NCBI RefSeq assembly: GCF_022227765.1
Contig: NZ_JAJMLZ010000005.1
Coordinates: 124,001 to 188,000 of the forward strand
DNA: 64,000 nucleotides
DNA from: Ectothiorhodospira shaposhnikovii
Lineage (GTDB): Bacteria > Pseudomonadota > Gammaproteobacteria > Ectothiorhodospirales > Ectothiorhodospiraceae
Direction of reading: 5' to 3'
Below the pieces are notes generated by a model, which had not been told where the DNA came from, searched no databases, and worked only from the letters and a program-made list of their open reading frames with translations. A program made the translations under genes and the position numbers. This document shows positions 1 through 10,829 of this stretch, one piece after another (the stretch's first letter is position 1; every line of letters begins with the position of its first letter).

Positions 1-171
1 GCGCGGTCCTTCGGTCGGGCTCGGCACCCAGAGCCCGGTGAAGGGCGGCTGGGATACCCGATGTGCATCCTTGAAGACCCGTTGGTAATCGCTCGCCTGT
101 ACCAGTCGGACGTGGCGAGGAAACCCCTGGTCATTCAGCCCGATCAGAGGATCAGGGGCAAAGACGGGCAC
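1..171 (-). CDS. rnpA: Ribonuclease P protein component, partial (C-terminus beyond window)
   Basis: Protein subunit of RNase P, which matures tRNA 5' ends together with the catalytic RNA. Only the first 57 codons are in the window. The translation contains [17 protein letters not shown], which aligns with the family N-terminus (FPRELRLLTPSQFTFVF in E. coli). It follows rpmH in the usual order. The only canonical start I find in this frame is a GTG at 171, which lies inside rpmH, so the two genes would overlap by 20 bases. That start adds about 12 residues ahead of the usual N-terminus. The start is therefore uncertain; the identification rests on motif and synteny. Confidence 0.78.
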   Translation of the reverse strand, partial: MPVFAPDPLIGLNDQGFPRHVRLVQASDYQRVFKDAHRVSQPPFTGLWVPSPTEGPR

Positions 172-286
172 GGCCCCGGGCGCGGCGAGCGGCCAGCACC
201 TTGCGGCCACCACGGGTAGCCATGCGGGCACGGAAGCCATGGGTGCGCTTGCGGTGCAGGTTACTGGGCTGGAATGTTCTTTTCAT
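152..286 (-). CDS. rpmH: 50S ribosomal protein L34
   Basis: Small basic ribosomal protein of the large subunit, 44 residues, too short for most ORF calls. The translation begins [20 protein letters not shown] and continues [18 protein letters not shown], a near-perfect match to bacterial L34. The tail (RARLCP) differs from the usual RLSA/RLTV type. It is transcribed away from dnaA as in most Gammaproteobacteria, with rnpA overlapping its 3' end. Confidence 0.96.
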   Translation of the reverse strand: MKRTFQPSNLHRKRTHGFRARMATRGGRKVLAARRARGRARLCP

Positions 287-349
287 GACGGCAGACCGTG
301 GCTGAGTTCTATTTACGGGCGATAGAGAGCGCCCAATCTAAGGCGCGTA

Positions 350-378
350 AAAGTACCTGCGATTGACATGGGTGTCAA
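350..378 (-). promoter_or_regulatory. Candidate sigma-70 promoter for rpmH-rnpA
   Basis: On the minus strand a perfect -35 TTGACA (378-373) is followed after 17 bases by TACTTT (355-350), about 65 bases before the rpmH start. The -35 lies inside the 361-380 palindrome, so a protein bound there could repress rpmH. The -10 is only a fair match. Confidence 0.5.
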
Positions 379-380
379 TC
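361..380. repeat. 8-bp inverted repeat in the rpmH-dnaA divergent region
   Basis: GATTGACA-TGGG-TGTCAATC is a perfect 8+8 palindrome with a 4-base spacer. It has no T-run, so it is not an intrinsic terminator. Its position over the rpmH -35 and upstream of dnaA suggests an operator; the bound factor is unknown. Confidence 0.5.
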
Positions 381-408
381 CGCGTCAACCAAGGTCTGGG
401 GACAAGGA

Positions 409-429
409 TGTGGAAAAAGGTGTGGATAA
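409..429 (-). promoter_or_regulatory. DnaA boxes upstream of dnaA
   Basis: TGTGGATAA at 421-429 is the exact reverse complement of the DnaA box TTATCCACA. TGTGGAAAA at 409-417 is a one-mismatch copy 12 bases away in the same orientation. They lie just upstream of a -10-like TAGACT (447-452) and the dnaA start, the arrangement expected for dnaA autoregulation. Confidence 0.75.
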
Positions 430-488
430 GTTTGCGGGCCTGCGGGTAGACTTACGCATCCCTCAACCCCCTACCACTGGAGATACCC

Positions 489-1877
489 TTGGTTGGCAAC
501 TCCTTGTGGCAGCAATGCGTGTCGCGTCTGGAGAGTGAACTCTCCGAACAGCAACTCAATACCTGGATTCGTCCCCTGCATGCAGTGGAGGAACAGGGCG
601 TATTACGGCTGCTCGCTCCCAATCGATTCGTGCTGGACTGGGTCAAGGACCATTTCTTCCAGCGTATCGCCCAGGTCGTCACCGAGGTCCTGGGCAATGA
701 CTCCATGCGTGTGCTGCTGGAAGTGGGCAGCAGCCGCCCGCCGACACCGGTGGCGCGCCCTGCCCCGCCGACGCCGGTGACACCGGTGACCACGGCCGCG
801 GATGCGGCCCAGGCCCGCGGTCCGGCTCCGGCTCCGGCGGCCAGTTCACCCCAGTTCACCAACAACCTGAATCCCAACTTCACCTTCGACAACTTCGTCG
901 AGGGCAAGTCGAACCAACTTGCCCGCGCCGCCAGCTTGCAGGTGGCCGCCAATGTGGGCAAGGCCTATAACCCTCTGTTCCTCTACGGCAGCACCGGCCT
1001 GGGGAAGACCCACCTGATGCATGCCATCGGCAACACCATCCTCAAAGAGCGACCGGATGCCAAGGTGGTGTACCTGCATTCAGAGCGATTCGTGGCCGAC
1101 ATGATCAAGGCGCTGCAGCACAACTCCATCGACGAGTTCAAGCGCTACTACCGGTCGGTGGATGCCCTGTTGATTGACGACATTCAGTTCTTTGCGGGCA
1201 AGGAGCGTTCCCAGGAGGAGTTTTTCCATACCTTCAATGCCCTGCTGGAGAGTCAGCAGCAGGTGATCCTGACCTGTGACCGCTACCCCAAGGAAGTGGA
1301 CGGCCTAGAAGACCGGCTCAAGTCCCGATTCGGTTGGGGACTCACCGTGGCCATCGAGCCGGCGGAGCTGGAAACCCGGGTCGCGATCCTCAAGCGCAAG
1401 GCGGAAGAAGCCGGCGTCAATCTGCCCAGCGAGGTGGCCTTTTTCGTCGCCAAGCGCATCCGCTCCAATATCCGCGAGCTGGAAGGGGCCCTGCGTCGGG
1501 TCATCGCCAATGCCCATTTCACCGGCCGTCCCATCACCCTGGAGTTCGCCAAGGAAGCACTCCATGACCTTTTGGCCCTGCAGGACAAGCTGGTCACCAT
1601 CGACAACATCCAGAAGACCGTGGCGGAGTATTACAAGATCCGGGTGTCCGACTTGCTGTCCACCCGGCGCAGCCGGTCCATCACCCGACCCCGCCAGGTG
1701 GCCATGGCCCTGGCCAAGGAGCTGACCAATCACAGCCTGCCGGAGATCGGCAAGGCCTTTGGGGGACGGGACCACACCACCGTGCTGCATGCCTGCCGCA
1801 AGGTAGTGGAGCTGCGCGAGTCCGATGCGCGGATCAATGAGGATTTCATCAACCTGCTGCGGACATTGACCACCTGA
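489..1877 (+). CDS. dnaA: Chromosomal replication initiator protein DnaA
   Basis: AAA+ ATPase that binds DnaA boxes and opens oriC. 462 residues. Domain I is about 1-80, followed by a Pro/Ala-rich domain II linker (about 82-120). The AAA+ core has Walker A GSTGLGKT (167-174) and Walker [10 protein letters not shown] (227-235). The C-terminal domain IV carries the signature [12 protein letters not shown] (from about 428). The start is TTG at 489, preceded by GGAG at a good distance; it gives the family N-terminus [21 protein letters not shown]. The rare start codon and upstream DnaA boxes are consistent with tight control. First gene of dnaA-dnaN-recF-gyrB. Confidence 0.98.
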   Translation: MVGNSLWQQCVSRLESELSEQQLNTWIRPLHAVEEQGVLRLLAPNRFVLDWVKDHFFQRIAQVVTEVLGNDSMRVLLEVGSSRPPTPVARPAPPTPVTPVTTAADAAQARGPAPAPAASSPQFTNNLNPNFTFDNFVEGKSNQLARAASLQVAANVGKAYNPLFLYGSTGLGKTHLMHAIGNTILKERPDAKVVYLHSERFVADMIKALQHNSIDEFKRYYRSVDALLIDDIQFFAGKERSQEEFFHTFNALLESQQQVILTCDRYPKEVDGLEDRLKSRFGWGLTVAIEPAELETRVAILKRKAEEAGVNLPSEVAFFVAKRIRSNIRELEGALRRVIANAHFTGRPITLEFAKEALHDLLALQDKLVTIDNIQKTVAEYYKIRVSDLLSTRRSRSITRPRQVAMALAKELTNHSLPEIGKAFGGRDHTTVLHACRKVVELRESDARINEDFINLLRTLTT

Positions 1878-2118
1878 AAACAGCCAACCCTGTGGAAAAG
1901 GTGTGCACCCACACTGAGGAAAGCCCGAGCCCGGATTTATCCACAACTCGTCAACACGTGCCAGGTTCGCTTATACGGCGATCATTTCACAGGGTTTTTT
2001 CTGGTTAAATTATTGAATTGATTGAATATTTAAGAAGTTATCCAGAGCTTGGCGGGTGACTTATTACAATCATTAAAAAGATATTCTTTAAATAATAGTT
2101 AAAGACGGACGGTTCCAG
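1878..2118. other. oriC: Putative chromosomal origin of replication (oriC)
   Basis: This 241-base dnaA-dnaN spacer holds a perfect DnaA box TTATCCACA (1937-1945), near-boxes TGTGGAAAA (1891-1899, reverse) and TTATCCAGA (2038-2046), and a GATC at 1980. About 1985-2110 is strikingly AT-rich against the GC-rich surroundings, with A/T runs resembling a DNA unwinding element. The dnaA-dnaN location is a common origin position. Boxes upstream of dnaA may form a second part of the origin. Confidence 0.75.
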
Positions 2119-3219
2119 ATGAAACTGAGTATTCAACGGGAAGTGCTGCTGAAACCGCTGCAGCAGGTGATCGGGGCTGTGGAAAAACGCCATACCATGC
2201 AGATCCTGGGCAATGTGCTGCTTCGGTGTGACGGTACGCACCTAAGAATGACCGCCACTGACCTGGAAGTGGAGTTGGTTGCAGAGCTGGAATACGCCTC
2301 TGAAGAAACCGGTGAAGTCACGTTGCCTGCGCGCAAGCTTCTGGACATCTGCCGTGCCCTGCCGGACGAGGCCGAAATCCGGATTCAGGTCAGTGGGGAG
2401 CGGGCCGTGTTGTCGTCCGGGCGATCCCGCTTTGTACTCACGACCCTGCCGGCGGGGGATTTCCCCAACCTGGATGAAATCGAGAGCCGGATCGAGTTTT
2501 CCCTCACCGAGAGGGAACTGCTCACCCTCATCGGTCGCACATCCTTCGCCATGGCCAATCAGGATGCCCGGTATTACCTCAATGGATTGATGCTGGAAGT
2601 GGAAAAGGGCACGATCCGGACGGTGGCCACCGATGGTCACCGCCTGTCCCTGTGTACGCTCAAGTCCATTGTGGAAACGGAAGAGACCCAGCAGGTCATC
2701 ATTCCACGCAAGGGCGTGCTGGAATTATCCCGCCTGCTGGAGCACAGTGATGACCCCGTCCGGATCCAGATCGCGGCGAATCATCTCAGGGTGCGTGTGG
2801 CGGGTCTTTGTTTCACCACCAAGCTGATCGATGGGCGTTTTCCGGACTACAAGCGGGTCATTCCGCGGGATGGTGAGCAGGTGCTGAAGGTGGATCGTGA
2901 ACTCCTGCGACAAGCGCTGGGACGCACGGCGATCCTCTCCAATGAAAAGTACCGGGGGGTCCGGTTTGAGCTGTCTCCTGGTACTCTGAAGATCCAGTCC
3001 CATAACCCGGAGCAGGAAGAAGCGGAGGAAGAACTGGAAGTGGATTACAGTGGCGAGTCGCTGGAGATCGGCTTTAACGTCACCTACTTGATGGACGTGG
3101 TCGCCAATCTGCAGGGAGAAGTCCTCGAAGCCACGTTCAAGGATCCCGGCTCTTCCGTCCTGATTCGGGACCTGGGTTTTCAGGATGCCCTCTATGTGGT
3201 CATGCCCATGCGTCTGTAA
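2119..3219 (+). CDS. dnaN: DNA polymerase III beta sliding clamp
   Basis: Ring-shaped processivity clamp that tethers DNA polymerases to DNA. 366 residues, the normal length for three repeated clamp domains. The N-terminus MKLSIQREVLLKPLQQVIG and the C-terminal end YVVMPMRL are characteristic; the latter forms part of the cleft bound by polymerase clamp-binding motifs. It follows dnaA across the AT-rich origin spacer and precedes recF by about 80 bases. Confidence 0.98.
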   Translation: MKLSIQREVLLKPLQQVIGAVEKRHTMQILGNVLLRCDGTHLRMTATDLEVELVAELEYASEETGEVTLPARKLLDICRALPDEAEIRIQVSGERAVLSSGRSRFVLTTLPAGDFPNLDEIESRIEFSLTERELLTLIGRTSFAMANQDARYYLNGLMLEVEKGTIRTVATDGHRLSLCTLKSIVETEETQQVIIPRKGVLELSRLLEHSDDPVRIQIAANHLRVRVAGLCFTTKLIDGRFPDYKRVIPRDGEQVLKVDRELLRQALGRTAILSNEKYRGVRFELSPGTLKIQSHNPEQEEAEEELEVDYSGESLEIGFNVTYLMDVVANLQGEVLEATFKDPGSSVLIRDLGFQDALYVVMPMRL

Positions 3220-3297
3220 TTCCTGCTGCCATCTTCGGGGGCCTGGATGCCCAGGCCCCTTTCCCATCTTTTCCCCATCAGTCCCGTCTCCCCTCTC

Positions 3298-4374
3298 ATG
3301 AGTCTGACACGACTCGATATCTTCAATCTCCGCCTGTTTGAAAAAACCCGGCTGGAGCCCTGTTCCGGATTGAATCTGGTGATGGGCGAAAATGCTTCGG
3401 GCAAGACCAGCCTGCTGGAGGCGGTTCATGTGCTGGCCACCGGTCGCTCCTTCAGGACACAGCGGATGGAATCCGTCATTCGCCATGGGGCCCGGGATCT
3501 GATGGTGACCGGGCGTCTGCGGCTCGATGATCGACAGGTGTCGCTGGGCATTCGCAAGGGCGGCGGCAGGACGGTGGCGAGGATCAACGGTAAAACCGTG
3601 CGCAGTCAGTCCGAACTGGCCCAGGCCTTGCCCCTTCAGGTCATTCATCCGGACAGTCATGAGTTGCTGTCAGGAAGCCCCGCTGAACGACGCGGTTTTC
3701 TCGACTGGGGGATCTTCTACCAGTCGCCCGAATCCATGGCGCATTGGCAGAACTATCGACGGGCGCTGATTCAGCGCAACGAGGCCCTGCGTCGCGGCCT
3801 GAATGACAAGGCCCTGGATGTCTGGGAAGTACTGCTTGCCCAATCCGGTGAAGCCATGGATCGTGCGCGGTTGTCCTATCTGGATACACTGTTGCGTCAT
3901 GTCCGCGAGTTGGAAACGCTGCTTCCAGGCAATGAGGGGGTGGATATTGCCTATCGTCGTGGTTGGCGCGAAGGCGTGGATCTCAAGACCCTTTTGCAGA
4001 CGGCCCGACCCCGGGAGCGAGAGATGGGCTATACCCTTTCCGGTCCTCATCGGGCTGACGTGGTGTTTCGTCGCGGTGATGTACTCCTGGCTGATGGGGC
4101 ATCCAGGGGGCAGCAAAAGTCGGCCGTGCTGCTTTTGCGTCTGGCTCAAGTGGCTGCCTTCAGGAGTGTGAGTGGACGGTCAGCGGTAGTGATGGTGGAT
4201 GATTTGCCGTCAGAGCTGGACGAAGTTCACCGGGATGCCGTGCTTGCCCTGCTCCAGGGGCTGGATTGCCAGATCTTTGTCACTGCCATCGATCCTCGCC
4301 AGATTGATGCCCGCGGCTGGTTGCGTTTCAGAATGTTCCACGTGGAACATGGTCGGTTGAAGGAGGTTCGCTGA
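3298..4374 (+). CDS. recF: DNA replication and repair protein RecF
   Basis: SMC-like ATPase that with RecO and RecR loads RecA at single-strand gaps. 358 residues from the ATG at 3298, matching the usual ~357; the frame is open further upstream but the family N-terminus (MSLTRLDIFNLRLF) starts here. Walker A GENASGKT lies at 30-37, the ABC-type signature LSGSPAERR in mid-protein, and the Walker B region VVMVDDLPSELD near the C-terminus. The last codons contain a perfect parS site (4334-4349), so coding sequence and a centromere-like site overlap. Confidence 0.97.
   Translation: MSLTRLDIFNLRLFEKTRLEPCSGLNLVMGENASGKTSLLEAVHVLATGRSFRTQRMESVIRHGARDLMVTGRLRLDDRQVSLGIRKGGGRTVARINGKTVRSQSELAQALPLQVIHPDSHELLSGSPAERRGFLDWGIFYQSPESMAHWQNYRRALIQRNEALRRGLNDKALDVWEVLLAQSGEAMDRARLSYLDTLLRHVRELETLLPGNEGVDIAYRRGWREGVDLKTLLQTARPREREMGYTLSGPHRADVVFRRGDVLLADGASRGQQKSAVLLLRLAQVAAFRSVSGRSAVVMVDDLPSELDEVHRDAVLALLQGLDCQIFVTAIDPRQIDARGWLRFRMFHVEHGRLKEVR
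4334..4349. promoter_or_regulatory. parS: parS centromere site 1 (inside recF 3' end)
   Basis: TGTTCCACGTGGAACA is a perfect 16-bp palindrome identical to the Pseudomonas-type parS sequence bound by ParB. With flanking A/T the symmetry extends to 18 bp (4333-4350). It lies within the recF coding sequence, about 2.4 kb from the presumed origin, where ParB-parS complexes normally assemble. Confidence 0.92.
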
Positions 4375-4385
4375 ATCCTGGTATA

Positions 4386-4401
4386 TGTTCCACGTGGAAC
4401 A
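4386..4401. promoter_or_regulatory. parS: parS centromere site 2 (recF-gyrB spacer)
   Basis: A second exact copy of TGTTCCACGTGGAACA, with the palindrome again extending to 18 bp (4385-4402). Centres of the two sites are 52 bp apart, close to five helical turns, so ParB dimers would sit on the same DNA face. The rest of the 247-base spacer to gyrB shows no other gene. Confidence 0.92.
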
Positions 4402-4582
4402 TCCGTTGGGGCATTGATAAAAAATTGGCGGGAGTGACAAAAGAGAATTCGTGAGGGTGACAGTCAAAATGATGAGAGCGTGGCCGGATTGACAAGCAAG
4501 ACAAAGGGGTGAGGTTGGGCGACCGGTAGAGCGTTGGCGGGAATGCCGTAAAAGAGCGAGACGGCGGGACCCTGCCGGCAAG

Positions 4583-7045
<2,463 letters not shown>

Positions 7046-7163
7046 TGAAAACGCGGGATCGGACCGGTGGCATGGTTTGCCGGTCCGGGAAGGGCATACT
7101 TTACGGGGGGAATGGGGCAGAATAGCTCCCATCGAAGTCTTCAAAGACCACGAGGCGAGGACC

Positions 7164-7736
7164 ATGGATATCGGCGGCTATGTCATGCTTGGCATCTTCA
7201 TCCTGATCGCCCTCTATGCGGTGATCATCTACAACAATCTGGTCAGCCTCAAGCATGGGGTGTCCAAGGCCTGGTCCAACATCGATATTCTGCTCAAGCA
7301 GCGCTTCGACGAGCTGCCCAAGCTGGTGGAGGTCTGCCGCCAGTACATGTCCTATGAGCAGGACACCCTGGAAAAGGTCATGCGTGCCCGCAGTCAGGTG
7401 GCCGCCGCGCAGCAGAACCAGGACATGAAATCCCTGGGGCAGGCGGAAGATATGCTGAGAGTGGGCCTTGGCAATCTCTTTGCCGTGGCCGAAGCCTACC
7501 CGGAACTGAAGGCAGACCAGACCTTTCGCCATCTGCAGTCAAGGATCACCGGTCTGGAAAACGCCATTGCCGATCGGCGCGAGTATTACAACGAATGCGT
7601 CAATCGCAACAATGTCCGCATCGAACAGTTTCCGGACGTGGTGATTGCCCACCTGTTCCGTTTCGGCCCCTTCGAACTACTGGAGTTTTCCCGGCGGGAA
7701 CTGCAGGACGTGGATGTCCGTGCCCTGTTCAGCTAG
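7164..7736 (+). CDS. lemA: LemA family protein
   Basis: Membrane-anchored helical protein of the LemA family; exact function unresolved. 190 residues from ATG 7164, preceded by GAGGCGAGG. One N-terminal TM segment (about 6-25) is followed by the family stretch YNNLVSLKHGVSKAWSNIDILLKQR and coiled helices including AEAYPELKADQTF. It is followed after 13 bases by the GIDE-type gene, a pairing often seen in bacteria, suggesting a joint envelope role. Confidence 0.92.
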   Translation: MDIGGYVMLGIFILIALYAVIIYNNLVSLKHGVSKAWSNIDILLKQRFDELPKLVEVCRQYMSYEQDTLEKVMRARSQVAAAQQNQDMKSLGQAEDMLRVGLGNLFAVAEAYPELKADQTFRHLQSRITGLENAIADRREYYNECVNRNNVRIEQFPDVVIAHLFRFGPFELLEFSRRELQDVDVRALFS

Positions 7737-7749
7737 GCGCTGAAGCACG

Positions 7750-8682
7750 ATGCTGGAGGGCATGGCCACCTCGGTCCGGCTCATGGATGCCGGGGAGTAT
7801 GCCTTCCTTGTTGCGGTTCTGGTCCTGCTCCTGCTGGGATCGCTCTGGGGATTCATGCGCGGCAGTTACCGCAAGCGCCTCATCGCGGATACCCCGACCT
7901 CCCGCATCCGGTCTGCGGCCCAGGGGTACCTGGAACTGGTGGGTCAGGCCCGGCTGATGCCGGGACCTCCCATCATCGCACCCCTGACGGGCACTCATTG
8001 TGCCTGGTATACCTATCAAATCGAGCGGCGTGATAGCGCTGGTCGCAATCAGACCTGGCGTCGTGTTGAACAGGGCCGCAGTGACAACCTGTTCCTGTTG
8101 CAGGATGACACGGGAGAATGCCTGATCGACCCGGAAGGCGCACAGGTGGTCTGTGTGCACCGGGATATCTGGCATGGCAGCGCGCCCAGACCCCTGATCG
8201 GCCCCGCGGGAGGGGGCAGCCTGCTGGGAATGGGCCAGTATCGTTACACGGAACGCCGTCTGCACCTGGATGAGGATCTCTATGCCATCGGCTACTTCCG
8301 TACCCAGGGGACCAGCGATGACAGTCCGCTGAACCTGGAGGTGGCAGAGATTCTCGGTCGCTGGAAGAAGGACGCGTCCATCATGAAGCGCTTCGACACC
8401 AATCAGGATGGCGAGATCGACATGGAGGAATGGGAACGTGCCCGGCAGGCAGCCATTCAGAAGGCCCTGCTCCGTCGCGCTGAACGCGCCGATGCCCCGG
8501 CGGTCCATATCATGAGCCGGGGCCCCGACCGCCGCCGCCCTTATATCCTCTCCGCCATTTCCGAGGATCGCCTGGTGCGACGCTATCGATGGCTTGCCCG
8601 GTTCAGCGGTCTCTCGTTTCTGCTGACCGCCGGCGCCCTGGCATGGGTGGTGCTGACCCGCATTGCCCCGTCAGGCTTGTGA
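7750..8682 (+). CDS. GIDE-domain membrane protein with an EF-hand loop
   Basis: 310-residue membrane protein resembling bacterial proteins annotated as E3 ubiquitin ligase-like (GIDE domain, the intermembrane part of eukaryotic MUL1). One TM segment is near the N-terminus (about 17-36) and one near the C-terminus (about 285-303). The GIDE-like region (about 50-190) has PLTGTHCAWYTYQIER. Unusually, residues 216-227 read DTNQDGEIDMEE, a canonical EF-hand loop with D1, N3, D5, G6, I8, D9 and E12 all present, so calcium may be bound. No RING finger is seen, so ubiquitin ligase activity should not be assumed. Coupled to LemA. Confidence 0.8.
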   Translation: MLEGMATSVRLMDAGEYAFLVAVLVLLLLGSLWGFMRGSYRKRLIADTPTSRIRSAAQGYLELVGQARLMPGPPIIAPLTGTHCAWYTYQIERRDSAGRNQTWRRVEQGRSDNLFLLQDDTGECLIDPEGAQVVCVHRDIWHGSAPRPLIGPAGGGSLLGMGQYRYTERRLHLDEDLYAIGYFRTQGTSDDSPLNLEVAEILGRWKKDASIMKRFDTNQDGEIDMEEWERARQAAIQKALLRRAERADAPAVHIMSRGPDRRRPYILSAISEDRLVRRYRWLARFSGLSFLLTAGALAWVVLTRIAPSGL

Positions 8683-8780
8683 TACATTACCTGTATATAA
8701 CAGTCAGACATCGAGGCATCGGTCTGCTACACCCTACCCTGCCCCGGATGTTGGAAACTCAATCTGATGCCGGAACTGCA

Positions 8781-10829
8781 ATGAACAACCCATTACTCCA
8801 GATGCAGGGCCTTCCCCCCTTTGCCGAGATTCGTCCGGAACACGTGGAACCCGCCGTGGATCAGGTGCTGGCCGACAACCGGACCGCCATCCAGGCCCTG
8901 TTGAACCAACCCGGTCCCTTCACCTGGGAGACCCTGGTCCATCCCCTGTCCCTGCTGGAAGACCGCCTCAACCGGATCTGGTCACCGGTGCGGCACATGA
9001 ACTCCGTGGTCAACAGCGATGAACTGCGCCAGGCCTACAATGCCTGCCTGCCCAAGTTGTCCGACTATGCCACGGAAATGGGTCAGAATCTGGCCTTGTT
9101 CCAGGCCTTTCGCAGCATTGCCGATGGTCCCGGATTCGCCGAACTGGCCCCAGCCCAGCAACGGGTGATCAACAATGCCCTGCGAGACTTTCACCTCTCC
9201 GGCGTCGATCTGCCCGAAGACAGGAAGGCCCGCTACAAGGCCATTGCCCAGGAACTGTCCCAGCTCACCTCCCGTTTCGAGGAAAACGTCCTGGATGTCA
9301 CCCAGGCCTGGAAACGGATCGTTGCCGATGGGAAAGATCTCAGGGGGTTGCCTGAATCCGCCCTGGAGATGCTGTTGCAGAATGCCCGCCAGCACAAGGA
9401 AGACGGTTATCTGATCAACCTGGAATTCCCGTCCTACTACGCCGTCATGACCTATGCCGACGATCGTGACCTGCGCCGCGAGGTCTATACGGCCTATGTC
9501 ACCCGGGCCTCCGACCAGGGCCCCCATGACCGCCGCTTCGACAACTCTCAGGTGATGGAACAGATCCTGGCCCTGCGTCATGAACAGGCCCGGTTACTGG
9601 GGTATCCCAGCTATGCCCATCTGTCCCTGGCCACCAAAATGGCCGAATCGCCGGAACAGGTGGTCGGATTTCTGTCCGAAATGGCCCAGCGGGCCTGTCC
9701 TGCCGCCCGCAAGGAACTGGAGACCCTGCAGGCCTTCGCCACGGACCACCTGGGGCTTGAAGACCTACAGGCCTGGGATCTGGCCTATGCCTCGGAAAAG
9801 CTGCGCAAGCATGCCTATGATCTCTCTCAGGAGGATCTCAAGCCCTACTTCCCGGTGGATCGGGTGTTGCAGGGGCTGTTCCAGTTGGTGGAGCGCCTGT
9901 ATCAGGTGCGGATCACTCGGGTGGCGGATGCTCCGGTCTGGCACGATGACGTCCGCTTTTACGAGATTCAGGACCCGGACGGCACGCCCCGAGCCCGGTT
10001 CTATCTGGATCTCTATGCCCGTGCCCGCAAGCGCGGCGGTGCCTGGATGGACGAATGTTTGAACCGTCTGCGCGACGGCGAGCACCTGCAGTTGCCGGTG
10101 GCCTACATGACCTGCAATTCCACTCCACCGGTGGGCGGCAAGCCCGCCCTCTTCACCCATGACGAGGTGCTGACCCTGTTCCATGAGTTCGGCCACGGGC
10201 TGCACCACATGCTCACCCGGGTGGACTATCCGGACGTGGCGGGCATCAACGGTGTGGAATGGGATGCGGTGGAACTGCCCAGCCAGTTCATGGAGAACTG
10301 GTGCTGGGAGCGGGAAGCCCTGGATCTCATCGCCGGTCATCATGAAACCGGCGAGCCGCTGCCCGGTGTCCTGTTCGACAAGCTGCAGGCCACCCGTCAT
10401 TTCCAGGCCGCCATGCAGATGGTGCGCCAGCTGGAGTTTTCCCTCTTCGACATGCGTCTGCACGCGGAATACGACCCGACCCGGGGGGGGCGCATTCAGG
10501 ATACCCTGGACGCGGTGCGCCGCCAGGTGGCGGTGCTGATTCCCCCCGCCTTCAACCGCTTTCAGCACAGCTTTTCCCACATCTTCGCCGGTGGCTATGC
10601 GGCCGGTTATTACAGCTACAAGTGGGCTGAGGTCCTGTCGGCCGATGCCTTCGCCCGGTTCGAGGAGGAAGGTCTGTTCAATCCGGAGGTGGGTACCGCT
10701 TTTCTGCGGGAAATCCTGGAACAGGGTGGCGCCCGCCCTGCCCTGGAGCTGTTCCGGGCCTTCCGCGGTCGTGATCCGCAGATCGAGGCCCTGCTGCGAC
10801 ATTCGGGGTTGGTGGACGCGGCGGCATGA
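8781..10829 (+). CDS. prlC: Oligopeptidase A (M3 zinc metallopeptidase)
   Basis: Cytoplasmic peptidase degrading short peptides, including cleaved signal peptides. 682 residues from ATG 8781 (E. coli 680). The frame is open upstream, but MNNPLLQMQGLPPFAEIRPEHV matches the family start. The zinc site HEFGHGLHH begins at residue 468 (H468, E469, H472). An upstream TATAAC (8696-8701) may be its -10. The stop overlaps the xthA start by four bases (ATGA), so the two are translationally coupled. Confidence 0.96.
   Translation: MNNPLLQMQGLPPFAEIRPEHVEPAVDQVLADNRTAIQALLNQPGPFTWETLVHPLSLLEDRLNRIWSPVRHMNSVVNSDELRQAYNACLPKLSDYATEMGQNLALFQAFRSIADGPGFAELAPAQQRVINNALRDFHLSGVDLPEDRKARYKAIAQELSQLTSRFEENVLDVTQAWKRIVADGKDLRGLPESALEMLLQNARQHKEDGYLINLEFPSYYAVMTYADDRDLRREVYTAYVTRASDQGPHDRRFDNSQVMEQILALRHEQARLLGYPSYAHLSLATKMAESPEQVVGFLSEMAQRACPAARKELETLQAFATDHLGLEDLQAWDLAYASEKLRKHAYDLSQEDLKPYFPVDRVLQGLFQLVERLYQVRITRVADAPVWHDDVRFYEIQDPDGTPRARFYLDLYARARKRGGAWMDECLNRLRDGEHLQLPVAYMTCNSTPPVGGKPALFTHDEVLTLFHEFGHGLHHMLTRVDYPDVAGINGVEWDAVELPSQFMENWCWEREALDLIAGHHETGEPLPGVLFDKLQATRHFQAAMQMVRQLEFSLFDMRLHAEYDPTRGGRIQDTLDAVRRQVAVLIPPAFNRFQHSFSHIFAGGYAAGYYSYKWAEVLSADAFARFEEEGLFNPEVGTAFLREILEQGGARPALELFRAFRGRDPQIEALLRHSGLVDAAA

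Noticed and set aside
8833-8850. CACGTGGAAC half-sites (also near 6980) as parS
   Set aside because: Only one half of the palindrome matches; both lie in conserved codons of prlC and gyrB.
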